Assembly (NCBI GenBank): GCA_009767595.1
Contig: VSDK01023923.1
Coordinates: forward strand, 178,237 to 242,236
Reading direction: 5' to 3'
Length of the DNA stretch: 64,000 nucleotides
Source: Symbiodinium kawagutii
Taxonomy: Eukaryota; Sar; Dinophyceae; Suessiales; Symbiodiniaceae
The notes under the pieces are model-generated. The model saw only the letters and a program-made list of their open reading frames with translations. It ran no database searches and was not told the origin of the DNA. Positions within the stretch are counted from its first letter, which is position 1. Every line of letters begins with the position of its first letter. The translations under genes were made by a program, and so were the position numbers. Below, one piece after another: positions 34,802-45,689 of this stretch.

Positions 34802-36207
34802 CTATGGTGACTAATATGGGTTTATCAATGGTTAGTAGTGGTTAAGTGGTTAAGAATATTTAATAGTGGTTGATAATGGTTAATAGCTTATGAATGGTTA
34901 AGAATGGTTAATAGTTGGTTAATAATGGTTAATGATATAGTTTATAATGATTAATATGGGTTTATATGATTTATTAATAACCACCACGGCTGTTTAGTAA
35001 TGGTTAATGTGGTCATAATCACCACCCTATTAATGGTTGAGAACGGGTTATTGTGGGTTTATTTATGATCAATGGTAAATCTAGAGGATGATTTCGATGA
35101 TTAAGAAAAGTTATAATCACCACCCTATGAATGATTAATATGGGATTATTAATTGCAAGAAATAGCCATAATAGCGGATAATGAAGCAACAATATGGGAT
35201 TATTAACCACCATGGCTTAATTATTGATGGTTCAGAAAGGTTATTAACCATTGTTGTTAATATGGGGGACCCAGCTATTTGAGTTATTGCTTACATGGTT
35301 ACGAATGGTTATTGGCAAGGGGATAAGAAGCAATAATACGGGATATACCAGCTATGATGGTTTATGATTATAAATGGTATATATCTAGGATGATTAGGAA
35401 GTCTTAGATCTTGAGAAACACCCAAATGGTAGCTGGGATGATTGCCGTTTTTTGGCGTGGAATGGTGAGTTTATCAGCTGATCATTTTTTTCTGGTTAAG
35501 AAACTGGTTATCTGCATACTTGGAATGCAATGGCTAATGATGGTCAATGATGGTACTGGTGAGTGGTAGTAGTGCTGTCATCATGGTAAACGGAGGGTTC
35601 ACGGATGGGGAATGGATGGGAATGGTAGTAGTGGTTGAGCAAATGGCTGATTAGCAGCTCACAGGTTAATAGCAATGGGCTATGGGCTATGGCTAATAGA
35701 AACTATTAAGCATTAATCAGCTATGCTATCACTATGATAACATCATCTATTATCAATAAACATTCTATGACCATTATTGATCAACAATTGTTAATCAACT
35801 ATTCAGCTATTCATCATATTAATCAGTTATGCTACCATAATGATAACATGATTAGCATGATATCAGTTATCATTAATGTTGTCATATATGCTTAACTGAT
35901 ATATGTTACCATATGGTTAATTTATTAACCTAATGTTATGCTAATGTTACCATTATTAATTAACCATTAAGTTAAGTCTCGTAACTGATAATTATTAGTT
36001 ACCATTATGTTATCATTAATGCTAACCATATGGTTAATGATAAGATGATCAATTCACATTCTATGACCATTATTGATCAACAATTATCAATAAACTATTT
36101 AGCCTTTAATCATATCATCCATAAATTATCAATTTAACGATATTAATCAGTTCTGCTACCATTATGATACCCCAAGGGTTACCACAGATCCACCAGCCCT
36201 GCTTCAC
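34802..36207. other. AT-rich intron-like stretch, nothing coding seen
   Basis: Degenerate gttaatagtggtt and attaaccatta words throughout. No gene or intact element. Confidence 0.55.
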
Positions 36208-36326
36208 CCCTCCACGGCCGGCGCCTGCGTGATGTTCTGCGCCTCCGTGGGTTCCAACGGACTCGAAACAGCCGGAGCTCCCGGAGCTCCAGGCGATGCG
36301 GGGGCCAGCAGTGGTTGAAGCAGGTC
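36208..36326 (-). CDS. exon e19 of the minus-strand gene
   Basis: Excellent acceptor (ctcttgtatctccag|G), phase 0, 119 bases, donor GAGGG|GTGAAG. Reads D-L-L-Q-P-L-L-A-P-A-S-P-G-A-P-G-A-P-A-V, then P-L-E-P-T-E-A-Q-N-I-T-Q. It is Pro/Ala/Gly-rich and likely a flexible linker. Its end joins e20 in frame. The phase-0 start does not fit the best e18 donor. Confidence 0.65.
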
Positions 36327-37277
36327 CTGGAGATACAAGAGCCATGGAGGCGCCAGGGTGGATATGATGGGTATCTATGCACATAAATATATAGATTTAA
36401 ATAAAATATATATGGATTTCTGATAGGTGGTATAACATAAATCTGGATTTGAATAAAGATTTTACATTATGTGGGTTTATTTGGGTTATATTATGTGGGT
36501 TTTGTACGGCTTTCTATGGGTTTATAACGTTTTTCGAGGTAGTCTAGTGGTTAATCATGAGGATAGTAATCTACCAGAAGACTAATGAACATGGAGGGTT
36601 CTCACAACCTATAATTCGGGTTTACCCTGGTTCTATAGACATTAAAATGATTAGTATTTTAATGGTCAAACATGGTTAATGAATAAGCAAATGGTGCATG
36701 GTTTCAAAAAATCATATACATACCAAATCATTATATCTACATGGTTGAAAAGGAACAACGTATGAAACATGGTTCATGGTTAGAATGATTGCTAGAATTT
36801 CAAGCAAGCATGGATGATAATGTATGTACATGAAACAATTATAAACTGAGTGATAAGCTTTCTCATTGTTGGAATGATGATTTCTGGATGATAATAATGG
36901 CTGATAATGTTGAATGATGGTTAATAATAGATACAATGATGCTCAATGGATAGACGTGATTGATGAGGAGGTTTGTGATGCTTGAAGAATTGGTTCAGGA
37001 TGGTCTCTCAAACAACCACTGGTTGGTGAAATACACGCAGCCGGCTGCGAATCAAAGACGCACAGTTGGCGATCAACCGGTCTGGCTTTGCAATTTGGTG
37101 GTGCAACCAAGTATTACCATTTATTGAACAAATATCAATGACTAATCACCGCTACAAACCATTGTTTAAGCAGCACTAATCGACCATGGCTTAACCAATC
37201 TTGAAAATAACGCGACTAATCACCACAAAAAACCCTCTAGAAATAAAAAAACATTCTGAACAAAAAGTGGCTATGTA
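36327..37277. other. intron-like stretch, nothing coding seen
   Basis: AT-rich with atgtgggttt and aatgatggtt words. A weak GC patch at 37035-37080 has no supported exon. Confidence 0.5.
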
Positions 37278-37379
37278 GGTGGTTTCTCAAAATAGGGGTA
37301 CCCCTAAATCATCCATTACTAGTCATTTATAGTAATAAACCCACCATTTTGGGGGGGTCCCCTATTTAAAAAAACCACC
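37278..37379. mobile_element. family-1 TIR element, inverted orientation
   Basis: From ggtggtttctcaaaataggg to aaaaccacca. Here the core reads aaatcatcc first, opposite to the 18683 copy. A family-2 fragment follows at about 37411-37505. Confidence 0.8.
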
Positions 37380-37519
37380 ATATGGTTCATTAACCATAGA
37401 CATGAAAACATTCTTAACACAAAGGTTCCCATCATTAACCATTGGTGTCCTTTTTATTGTTGGTTATTAACCCCCATTATTGGTTGGTTAATAACCCATA
37501 GCTATGTAGGTGAAGGCAC

Positions 37520-37617
37520 CTGCTGCTGTCCTTCATTGCGACGCACCACGAAGGCTCCAGCGTTACTTCGGGCCGCGCCAAGTGCATGGACAAACGCCAC
37601 TGGCTGGGGCCCTGGTC
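37520..37617 (-). CDS. exon e18 of the minus-strand gene
   Basis: Acceptor catggcctcgatgcag|G, phase 0. Reads D-Q-G-P-S-Q-W-R-L-S-M-H-L-A-R-P-E-V-T-L, then E-P-S-W-C-V-A-M-K-D-S-S, to CAG|GTGCCT. Codon bias is strong. The GT donor leaves two bases, while e19 starts in phase 0. Alternatives are an earlier GTAACG (phase 0) or a GA donor at AAG|GACAGC. Boundaries at both ends are therefore open; the coding nature is not. Confidence 0.6.
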
Positions 37618-37972
37618 CTGCATCGAGGCCATGGGCGGACCTATTCATGAAAACATGTGGCTACTGTTGATGGAGGAAATCCTGCACCACCTGGGATGAT
37701 TAAACCCTATAAATCATGGGATAAACAACCAACCAGCTGGTGCAGGATTTCCTCCATCAACAATATGGGACAATATTTACCAACCAATAGAGGGATAATA
37801 ACCAGTAATAATAAGCAAAACAAAATGGTTAATGAGTGATGGGGAACCAGGGGTACAGGGTTTTGACCCACAACCATGTGTCTGGAAGCCTATGTACCCA
37901 CGCAATGCAATGTGATGTAATGTAATTTGATGGAATTTAAATGTATTTCTGTATTTATTTCTGTCACTCTGT

Positions 37973-38031
37973 ATGGATGGATGGATGGATGGATGGATGG
38001 ATGGATGGATGGATGGATGGATGGATGGATG
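37973..38031. repeat. (GGAT)n microsatellite
   Basis: About fourteen ggat units. The Met-Asp-Gly-Trp ORFs are artefacts. Confidence 0.95.
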
Positions 38032-38681
38032 TTCAAGTCATATTATACAAAACAGGAAAATACACTACAATACAACGCAAACATTGCAATACAATATCAT
38101 AATACATAGAAAAACATTGAATTGCATACAATCAATAATTATTGAAAACAACGTTGGTCTCAATTGCGTGTCCGACAAATCACATGTAGATCATCCATCC
38201 TGAAACAGTAACAATCACGTGCCGAATTGAACCATGGGACGCCATAGGGCTCCCATCAACAACGGATCCTCAAATGACCACTATTAGCCGTTTGAGATTT
38301 TTCAGCCAATTTATCGTAGTGATTATGTTCTTTTGGGTTCGCAATTTCATTCTTACCCATGCCAACACTACGCTTCCCCAATTGATCATGAATGACAAAC
38401 CAGGGTTCAATTGTCACTATTATGCATTGGTGAAAAATCATTGCTCGCCCTGATTGATCACCACTGTCTCCCCCGGCCATCACTATTCATGACTATAGCG
38501 ATGATTGGGACATCCTACGGGGCGAAAATGTTGGGGTGAATAATTGAAATTCGAGCTTCAACACGCACTTCGGGGTGGAAGCGGAAGGGGTGAAAACAAC
38601 AGGCACGCAGCATGCACCGCTACATGGCGAAACAAAAAAAACAAAACAAGAGAGTCCAGGGTAGAACCCACGCCCGCCTAC

Positions 38682-38726
38682 AGCCCAGCATCGCTTCCCA
38701 ACGCGGCGAGTTCCTGTCCCTTGGCT
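38682..38726 (-). CDS. candidate exon e17 of the minus-strand gene
   Basis: Acceptor cattcatgggtgttag, one leading base, 45 bases reading A-K-G-Q-E-L-A-A-L-G-S-D-A-G, donor GCT|GTAGGC. The start joins e16 in phase. The end leaves two bases, while e18 prefers phase 0; a GC donor (GAT|GCTGGG) would fix this. A plus ORF (38544-38816) covers it. Confidence 0.4.
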
Positions 38727-38868
38727 CTAACACCCATGAATTGTAGTCGGTCATTAATCTCCCCAACCATCAATCAATCATTGCCCAATCAACTGCATTT
38801 GTGTTTGGATGGCTGAATCTCCATCTGGCTTGCAAAAAAAAAAAATCTCCCCTTTGGCCCCAACCATA

Positions 38869-38886
38869 TGATCGAAAATGGCTACG
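38869..38886 (-). other. spliced-leader-like fragment (possible relict SL)
   Basis: On minus this reads CCGTAGCCATTTT and then diverges. From memory, the dinoflagellate 22-base spliced leader continues GGCTCAAG. I count 13 identical bases, then 4 of 8. Relict leaders arise when trans-spliced mRNA is reverse-transcribed and inserted. It lies in the e16-e17 intron, 1 kb downstream of the decayed reverse transcriptase. Chance cannot be excluded. Confidence 0.4.
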
Positions 38887-39689
38887 GGCCTGGGTCACAA
38901 ACAAAAATGGAAGATAGTCATCAACAACAATGGGAAAACGTTGGTTAGTGATGGGGGAACCAGAAGTACGGGGTTTTGACCCACTGCAGTATCAGGACGA
39001 CTTCTGCATTGGGACAAGAAACGTTTCCGGCTCAAACAGAGGCTGGCAAGTTCATCGAAGGCAAGGCAGGTCATTATCGCTGTCGCCGCGTCCGGGTGGC
39101 CAATGGAAACAGGAATGCGGCACCAAACAAAGGCATAGCGATGATTCGTCGTTTTCATTACTATGCCCATCATATATCATTAGCCAATAGTTGGTCACTT
39201 GCTTTTCATTGGTACTGTTTTTACGAATTTTTCATGGATCTTTATGGTTGATGCATTTTATTGAAAACCATTTGACCAAATGGCCATGATTGACAAACTA
39301 TTTACCGATGGTTCATATGTTTCACAAGTCTCAATCAACTACAAACCCCTCAATGATAAAAACACAAATAACCACAATTTTCTTATATTAAACATTATGG
39401 AGTATCAATAGCCTACTATGAACTTATGATTGACTGCTATTAACCGTCGTTGGCCGTTATCAACCGTCACCAACCATCCAAAATTATCATTTACCCAAAA
39501 ACCATCAGAGCCATCAGAACAATCATAGAATCATAAACAATCATCACCCATCAAAACCATCATAAACCATCCTGAACCATCATAGCCAGCAGAACCATCA
39601 GTAACAATCACACCCAACATTAACAACATGTAGCAAGCATAAACCCTCAAAAAAAAACATTTTGAACCACACGCGCAGAGATCAGAGAA

Positions 39690-40510
39690 CAGTTCAGGCA
39701 TCATAGCCTTTCTCTATAGACAGTTGCGCAAGCTCAGTCAGGGACTTGTATGCATCTGATTTTGGAAGCCTGTATAAACTTTCGATTTAAATGTGCCCTG
39801 CTCAGTAATCCACTCATGCACAATTGAAGGGAACCGTCGCTTCCAAATTTCTGATTTAGCGAAGATTTGGGAGAATGCAGGAGCAGCTTTCCTGTCCCAC
39901 AATGACTGCAAATCCCAAAAGACTGTCAGCATTGACTTGCTCCAATTCGACAGGGAACCCATCAAACTCCAGCTCAGCAAAGGCACGTATGGTTTCCAAA
40001 GAAGCAAATAGTTGACAAGGGCAAATCTGTTGTCAACGTACCGGATAGCTAGCAAAGGAAACGCGGGCGGTCGTTGATTGAAAAGTTCTGCGTCGCAGTG
40101 ATCCCATGACCTTTTCGACCACTGTGACCGCTAAATTTGACAATGTAAGTGAGATCTGACTGCCGATCGCAGCTCCTTGAACTTGAAGCCACACAGTGCC
40201 CAAGGCAGTAAAGATGTGCGAAGTCAAGCTGCGTTGGACGATGTGCAAGATTTCCTTTTGTACGGATTGATTTGACTGTCAATCCCGTATGACGACAGCA
40301 CTTTGAACTGGATCTGCTGACTTAGATAGATCCATTGGAATAGAAAGACCCGTCCCATGTTTGGTTTCCCAAGCGCTAACAAGTGAGACCAAACGGCATC
40401 TAAAAGGCGATCCTGAGGGACTGAATTTGAAAAAACTTTCAAGGTCATCATTAGTCGCTGTGACATGGATGCTCTCATCACCATAACCATCATTTACACT
40501 CATCATAAAC
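39690..40510 (-). pseudogene. decayed reverse transcriptase
   Basis: Read on minus across several frameshifts: S-A-W-E-T-K-H-G, then Q-V-Q-G-A-A-I-G-S-Q-I-S-L-T-L-S-N-L-A-V (the fingers/palm GxxxGSQISPxL motif), then R-Y-V-D-N-R-F-A-L-V, the catalytic YxDD position carrying YVDN, then V-N-A-D-S-L-L-G-F-A and Y-R-L-P-K-S-D-A-Y-K-S-L. RTs with a RYVDNR core are, from what I know, abundant in dinoflagellate genomes. In-frame stops and frame jumps show it is inactive. No flanking repeats found. It lies in the e16-e17 intron. Confidence 0.75.
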
Positions 40511-40641
40511 CATTATCGACCATCATGAACCATCATGAACCCTCATGAACCATCCCGAACCATGGTAAATGTCATCAATCATCATAAACCATCGGAAACC
40601 ATCCTGAACCGTCAATGATCGTGTTCTTGTTGTCATCCCAC

Positions 40642-40712
40642 GTTGGCGACCCCCCTTTTTGAGCCTCGGCATCTTGCGACTCCGCGCCGCCTTGCGCCGA
40701 TTCAGCGGAATC
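40642..40712 (-). CDS. exon e16 of the minus-strand gene
   Basis: Excellent acceptor (ttcaccgaattctgccgcag|G), phase 0, 71 bases, donor CCAAC|GTGGGA. Reads D-S-A-E-S-A-Q-G-G-A-E-S-Q-D-A-E-A-Q-K-G: acidic, Gln/Ala/Ser-rich and likely disordered. Start fits e15 and end fits e17. Another frame gives a very basic peptide (N-R-R-K-A-A-R-S-R-K-M-P-R-L-K-K), so frame rests on phase and style. Confidence 0.55.
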
Positions 40713-40713
40713 C

Positions 40714-41503
40714 TGCGGCAGAATTCGGTGAAGGGTGATGAATGGATAGATGATGATGGTGGTTGATGGTTGGGGGTGGCGGTTGATGATGGTGGTTGAT
40801 GATGGTTCATAAGGGTTAGTAATGCGTAACCAACTGCTAAGAACGGCTGATAAAATAATGGCTAGTAATGGTTAATGATGGTTGGTACTTGATGGTCAGT
40901 GATCATGGCTAATTACTGATGGTTAGTGACGGTTAATGTTGGTTGATGATTGTGGTTGATCATGGTTACTGATGGTTCATGATCGTGATGGCTAATGAAC
41001 AAATCATGGTTGGTCGCAGTAGCCAGTGGTTAATTGCCAGTAACTGATAGTGAATGATGGTAAGTGTCGGTGGATGGCAATAGTTTGTGGTTGTTGGCGG
41101 CGAAAACATGTAGATCATTGTCAAAGTGAAATATACTTAATGATGACAACTAGTGTTTAGGAAATATTGTTGATCCAGGTGATTCATCAATGTTCCCTAA
41201 GCATGGGTAATTCACAGGGATGAAAGAACAAACACATCAATCAAAACCATGGGTGTTGTCTAGTAACAAACCATTGGACCAACCCAGAATAACTCTTTCT
41301 GCTAAGAAAATTAAAAACTCGGATTACACGTGACTACACCATCTACAAACACAACCAATTTATTCATGTGCGCATGGCGAACACCATCGGTGCAACACAA
41401 AATTGGCGAAACAAAATTTGTAAAACAACTATCAACTATACTCGTTACTGGTCTCCCAATCATCCACTCCCGTTAGACGCAAAGCGACTTGGTGAAGTCA
41501 TAT
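40714..41503. other. intron-like stretch, nothing coding seen
   Basis: Degenerate gatggttgatgatgg words at 40735-41100 and plain AT-rich sequence. Confidence 0.55.
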
Positions 41504-41605
41504 GGGTGTTTCTTAAAATAGGGGTACCCCGAAAATGGTTGGTGTATTACCATAATTGGTCTACCATTGGACGACTGGAGGGGTCCCCTGTTTTCAGAAA
41601 CTCCC
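41504..41605. mobile_element. family-1 TIR element
   Basis: From gggtgtttcttaaaataggg to cccctgttttcagaaactccc. Imperfect 26-base inverted ends. Confidence 0.75.
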
Positions 41606-41626
41606 ATGTATGTGTTTTCTAAAAAA

Positions 41627-42167
41627 CTATTCAAATGTTCTGCTGCAATAGCGCAAAACGCACTGCCGCTGATGCTCCTCACTCTTCGCGTCAGCGCTGG
41701 TTGGTAGAAGCACTTCGGGCGGTATGATTAAGAAACCAATGCGAACCTCGGCGGAATGCCAGGCAATTGGAAAACCCAGTTGACTCAAGGGTGGTACTGG
41801 CAAGTTAAGAGTTGGAATCATGGTCTTTGCGCTAGGTATGTTTAAGCCATGATAATTTATCAGCAACTGGTGTTGGCTCTGCTCGCAACGAACCGCTTGA
41901 AGGTAGTGACAGGTGATCACTGGATGCGGATTATTTGTTTCTGGTTTCGCGAAATATGATTGAGGAACAAACAATGCACTTTGCAAGCTTGACCAATGAT
42001 TGACCGGAATGAGACATGATATCTTCTACGTTCCGAAAAATATGTGGTTTCCTTGCGCACAAATTAACCATTCCTTGCGCATAGATTATTTGTGCGACCA
42101 TTCCGTTGTGGCTTCTTGGTTTTAACAGTTCGTCAACTACTCGTGAATCAACGCTGCTTGTTCGCAT
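41627..42167 (-). pseudogene. unassigned element-gene remnant
   Basis: Minus ORFs of 78 and 119 residues overlap in different frames. The upstream part has V-N-L-C-A-R-K-P-H-I-F-R-N-V-E-D and L-V-K-L-A-K-C-I-V-C-S-S. The downstream part has L-L-I-N-Y-H-G-L-N-I-P-S-A-K-T-M-I-P and R-I-G-F-L-I-I-P-P-E-V-L-L-P. A frameshifted single gene is the simplest explanation. Family not recognised. Confidence 0.45.
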
Positions 42168-42676
42168 ATCAACACACCATCAATGAACCATGATTGACAA
42201 ATGAACCATCAATCAATCAGTATTGACCGTTTTAGATTACTCAATTCATCAAGCCATACCATACACCATCATCAAATTTTTAGTCCACCATCGGTAACCG
42301 TCAACCAACCATTGATCATTAGTCATTCTTGTGCCATTATTAATGAACCGCTTTTATCAGATTTTTGACTAATAGCTACTTCGCCAAATGTAAGTTGCTA
42401 AAAAACTAACAACAAATCCAGATTAATGAATCCCTAAATTTGATGATAGATCACGACCTCTTTGTGGAAAAATATGGGAATTGACAATATTGATCGAATT
42501 TTCGCAAATTCCCCAAACTATTGTGGCCAATGGATTATCCAATTAGATCAATTCGGGTGAATGGTAGCAAATGCATCTTTCTATGGAAGATAGATCTATG
42601 ATGATAACCTAAGTACCTACCAGTTGTGGTAGATATATTTGTACTGAAATGGTGCATCTAAACCTACTTATAACCG

Positions 42677-42735
42677 GCCCCCCCACACACCCACCCACAC
42701 CCACCCACACCCACACCCACCCACGCACACGCACA
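42677..42735. repeat. (CCCACA)n-type microsatellite
   Basis: Tandem cccaca and cacacccac units. Confidence 0.9.
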
Positions 42736-42940
42736 CCTGATCATTGTTAGCCATTTTCCTCTAACATTAACCATTGACCATCATCTATCAACCTAGTTGA
42801 TCAACCATTGACCATCAACCATCAGTGAATAATCCAGAACCATCATTCTCCATTATTCTATACTCATCTTTGGAATAAGATGGTCAACATTGACCCATGC
42901 GCATATTCATGGAACAACAACTGGTTATTATCAATGGGAC

Positions 42941-43018
42941 AAACATGGTCTCAATGAGCTCTGATCTGCGCTGAGACACGGCTGTTTGTCCTTCGCCACT
43001 CTCGCAGTTGCTTTCCGC
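42941..43018 (-). CDS. exon e15 of the minus-strand gene
   Basis: Strong acceptor (gactgtcccctgctggag|G), phase 0, 78 bases. Reads A-E-S-N-C-E-S-G-E-G-Q-T-A-V-S-Q-R-R-S-E, then L-I-E-T-M-F. The donor is placed at TTT|GTCCCA (phase 0); a GA donor two codons earlier is possible. Acidic, Ser/Gln-rich like e16. Start and end fit e14 and e16. Confidence 0.6.
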
Positions 43019-43114
43019 CTCCAGCAGGGGACAGTCACGCCCAGGGTGGTGGAGGACTGTTTCCATGTACCACGAATCAAGTTGATGAATATGAACCTAA
43101 ATCATAGATAAAAT

Positions 43115-43880
43115 TTGTTATATTCAATGATATGTATATACATTCTTATGCGGCGACGCAACCACATTCACTCATTTGATTGGTGGTTAGTTGCCCCATC
43201 CAAAAAGTTGTTTTTCTCAGCTGAAAGATCCTCCAAGTTGGTGCGGTTGAAAACAAACATGATGGAACCACCACAAAAAAAAAGGAGTGATCCTAAATGG
43301 CGGACAAAGAAAAAGGTTTCAATGTTTTCATTAAGGATCAACTGATATTGCCATGATTATGACAAATGAACTTGTTTTACAATATCGTGTCATCGACGTT
43401 TTGAACTGGTTGAAAAACTGCGAACATATTACCACGGTTCATCAGTTGGTTCATAGTTATGTCAAAATGATGCGTAGGAAACAACACTGGCAAACAATGA
43501 ATGATAAATATCAAAATACGTGCGGGTCAGATTGCCTGTTTTTTACTGCTGGTTGATCAAATCCCAAAGTGGTGAATGCAGTGGGTAGCCAGCTGTGAAC
43601 TCAACCAACTTTATTCAGTTGGTGTGAGGAACCCACGTCTAAGTACAATACTATTGAAGACATACCGGCCAGAGATAAAACCATCGATTTGGGGGTGCAT
43701 TTATCATTTGAATACACGCTTACCATCATGCTGCTATGTCCAGAAAATGATGCTACTCTCCCACATATCCCAAAAACAACCATTTCAACAGGGAATTCAA
43801 AGGTACCACCATTTTTGGACAAACACATATGCAAGGAACTGACATACAATGACTGCTTTATAAACGTGTTTTGCCAAAAA
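43115..43880. pseudogene. element debris, strand mixed
   Basis: The plus frame at 43353-43556 (D-V-L-N-W-L-K-N-C-E-H-I-T-T-V-H) and the minus frame at 43601-43849 (G-G-T-F-E-F-P-V-E-M-V-V-F-G-I-C-G) look protein-like without a family. They adjoin the helicase-like remnant and may belong to related or nested insertions. Confidence 0.3.
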
Positions 43881-43889
43881 GGTTAAAAC

Positions 43890-44340
43890 CATAAAAACCA
43901 TAGGTTGAACACGGGCAAACGCTTCAACATCATATCCACATCGCCCTGCTGCAAGAACTTCCTTCCCTTGAGTTGAGTCAAGTCAGTGGCCGGGTCGTGA
44001 TGAATACTGAATCATCCTTGGAATATCGCAAGTGGCCAGAAAACTGGTTCTGCGGCCAACAAAACCAAAAAATCGCAGTTGGGAAGATGAACGGTGCACC
44101 TTCGAACCAAAGTAGCTGCAAAGAGTACGGGATGACATCTTCGTTGAAGCGCCAGCATCAAGTAAAGCCACTCGTGCCTTTTCAAGCCCCATGAGGGGGA
44201 AGGCGCTCTTGGAAGGCGGCGCCACAAATACTCCCTCAGCACCAAAGACTTTGAGCAGCGGCTTTAACAGGAAAGATTTCCCTTCATTTCCATGCATCCC
44301 CACATGGCACACCAAAGATCCCTTTGCTCGGCCATCTTTC
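43890..44340 (-). pseudogene. decayed P-loop helicase-like element gene
   Basis: On minus: C-H-V-G-M-H-G-N-E-G-K-S-F-L-L-K-P-L (Walker A, GxxxxGKS), F-P-L-M-G-L-E-K-A-R-V-A-L-L-D, then in shifted frames R-F-N-E-D-V-I-P-Y-S-L-Q-L-L-W-F-E-G-A-P, Q-N-Q-F-S-G-H-L and G-D-V-D-M-M-L-K-R-L-P-V-F. The motif order matches a repeated helicase-like family I associate with dinoflagellate proteomes, perhaps SF3-type. At least two frameshifts make it inactive. The (ATC)n run abuts its upstream side. In the e14-e15 intron. Confidence 0.7.
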
Positions 44341-44410
44341 TTTGCTTGGCACCAAGTTGGAACAAAAATGCCGTTTTGCTGCAAGATCTTGTCACCATCA
44401 TTTAACGACA

Positions 44411-44441
44411 TCATCATCATCAGCATCAGCATCAGCATCAG

Positions 44442-44500
<59 letters not shown>
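44411..44500. repeat. (ATC)n microsatellite
   Basis: atcagc units grading into about twenty atc units. Poly-Met, poly-Ile and poly-Ser ORFs come from it. Confidence 0.95.
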
Positions 44501-44787
44501 CCATACAAAGCAATGCAAGGGTTGCTCAGAATAGGAAACCAAAAGCTATGGCTGGTTTGTTGCTATCAATGGCGAATCAACTGGATGATTTGGGGGTACC
44601 CCTATTCTAAGAAACCATCATCTTGGTCCTTTATTATCCCTGTACCCCTATTCTCAGAAACCATCATCTTGGTCTTATATCATCCCTTATGCATTTTTAA
44701 AATGAGCACATATACAGCAATGGTTGATTGCCATCTGTAATGGTTAACCATATCATCAAACGGTTTTTTACACCCATCAAACCATAT

Positions 44788-44886
44788 GGTGGTTTCTCAA
44801 AATAGAGCTGCCCCCCAAATCACCCAACAGTAATAACTCATGGTTTCAAAGCAAACATTTTGGGGGAACTGTTTTTGAAAAAAACA
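44788..44886. mobile_element. family-1 TIR element, diverged
   Basis: Starts ggtggtttctcaaaatagag. The right end has decayed to aactgtttttgaaaaaaac. Half-copies (gggggtacccctattctaagaaacc) sit at 44590-44665. Confidence 0.6.
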
Positions 44887-45070
44887 GTTTAACTAACCAT
44901 ATAAACAATATAAAGCAATACAGTAGCTTATTGCCATCATAACAGATAACCAAATAACCAAAATATGAACCATCTAACCCCTGAATGGATTCACTTTACA
45001 GCAAACATGTTTTTTAAACCCCATTGATGCATATTATGGTATTAATAAACCGGTTTATTTCCAAACACAG

Positions 45071-45189
45071 GGCTATGGGTCAAAACCCTGTACCCCTTGT
45101 TCCCCTATCATCAACCATTGTTTTCCCTATTATTGTTGGTTAATATCTCCCATGAAATTGGTTGATGGTTAACATTGATCCATAGCCAT
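45071..45189. mobile_element. family-2 TIR element, best copy
   Basis: Starts ggctatgggtcaaaaccct, contains gttcccctatcatcaacc and gttttccctattattgttgg, ends ttgatccatagccatg. About 119 bases, 13-base inverted ends, non-coding. Defines the family. Confidence 0.8.
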
Positions 45190-45317
45190 GTATAGCTGGT
45201 CTATCCAGTAGTCTTCTTGGTTATTATCCCCTAATTATCAATCATTAATCAACTATTTACATCTGTTTACCATTAGTTGGTTAACTGCTTGACCCATAGC
45301 CATATAATGAACCATAT

Positions 45318-45418
45318 GGGTGCTTCTCAAAATAGGGGTCCCCCCAAATCATCCAATAGTAATCATTATCACTAATAAAGCAGCCATTGTTGGGGGTCCC
45401 CTATTTTGAGAAACCACC
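45318..45418. mobile_element. family-1 TIR element, inverted orientation
   Basis: From gggtgcttctcaaaataggg to cccctattttgagaaaccacc, with the aaatcatcc end of the core first. It lies about 130 bases from a family-2 copy. Confidence 0.8.
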
Positions 45419-45618
45419 ATCATATAGTTGGTATATATATCCCCTATAATCATTAGTTATCATCCCCTATTACTAACCAGCTATTATTATCATACCCTAT
45501 TATTGACCCATAGCCATATAATGAACTTTAATCCAAATAACCAAATAGCAGTTAACCAACTAATGGTAAATTTGGTTAACCAACTGCTATTTATTGTACT
45601 CGTCACCATTTTTCCCAC

Positions 45619-45683
45619 CCCACGCGATGCCAACTGACGAATCCTAAAATCGCCGGGCGCCTTGCTGGGAAGCACTCGAGCGC
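45619..45683 (-). CDS. exon e14 of the minus-strand gene
   Basis: Strong acceptor (gtccaaatcgcccctccag|G), two leading bases, 65 bases, donor GGG|GTGGGA. Reads A-R-V-L-P-S-K-A-P-G-D-F-R-I-R-Q-L-A-S-R. It joins e13 (one trailing base) and e15 (phase 0). Frame 0 (A-L-E-C-F-P-A-R-R-P-A-I-L-G-F) is open too and would suit an alternative frame set for e12-e14. Confidence 0.55.
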
Positions 45684-45689
45684 CTGGAG

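Noticed and set aside
37927..38203. Met-Asp-Gly-Trp repeat ORFs
   Set aside because: Direct translation of a (GGAT)n microsatellite.
43983..44740. ORFs with poly-Met, poly-Ile or poly-Ser runs
   Set aside because: The runs come from the (ATC)n repeat fused to flanking sequence; only the helicase-like part of the minus ORF is meaningful.
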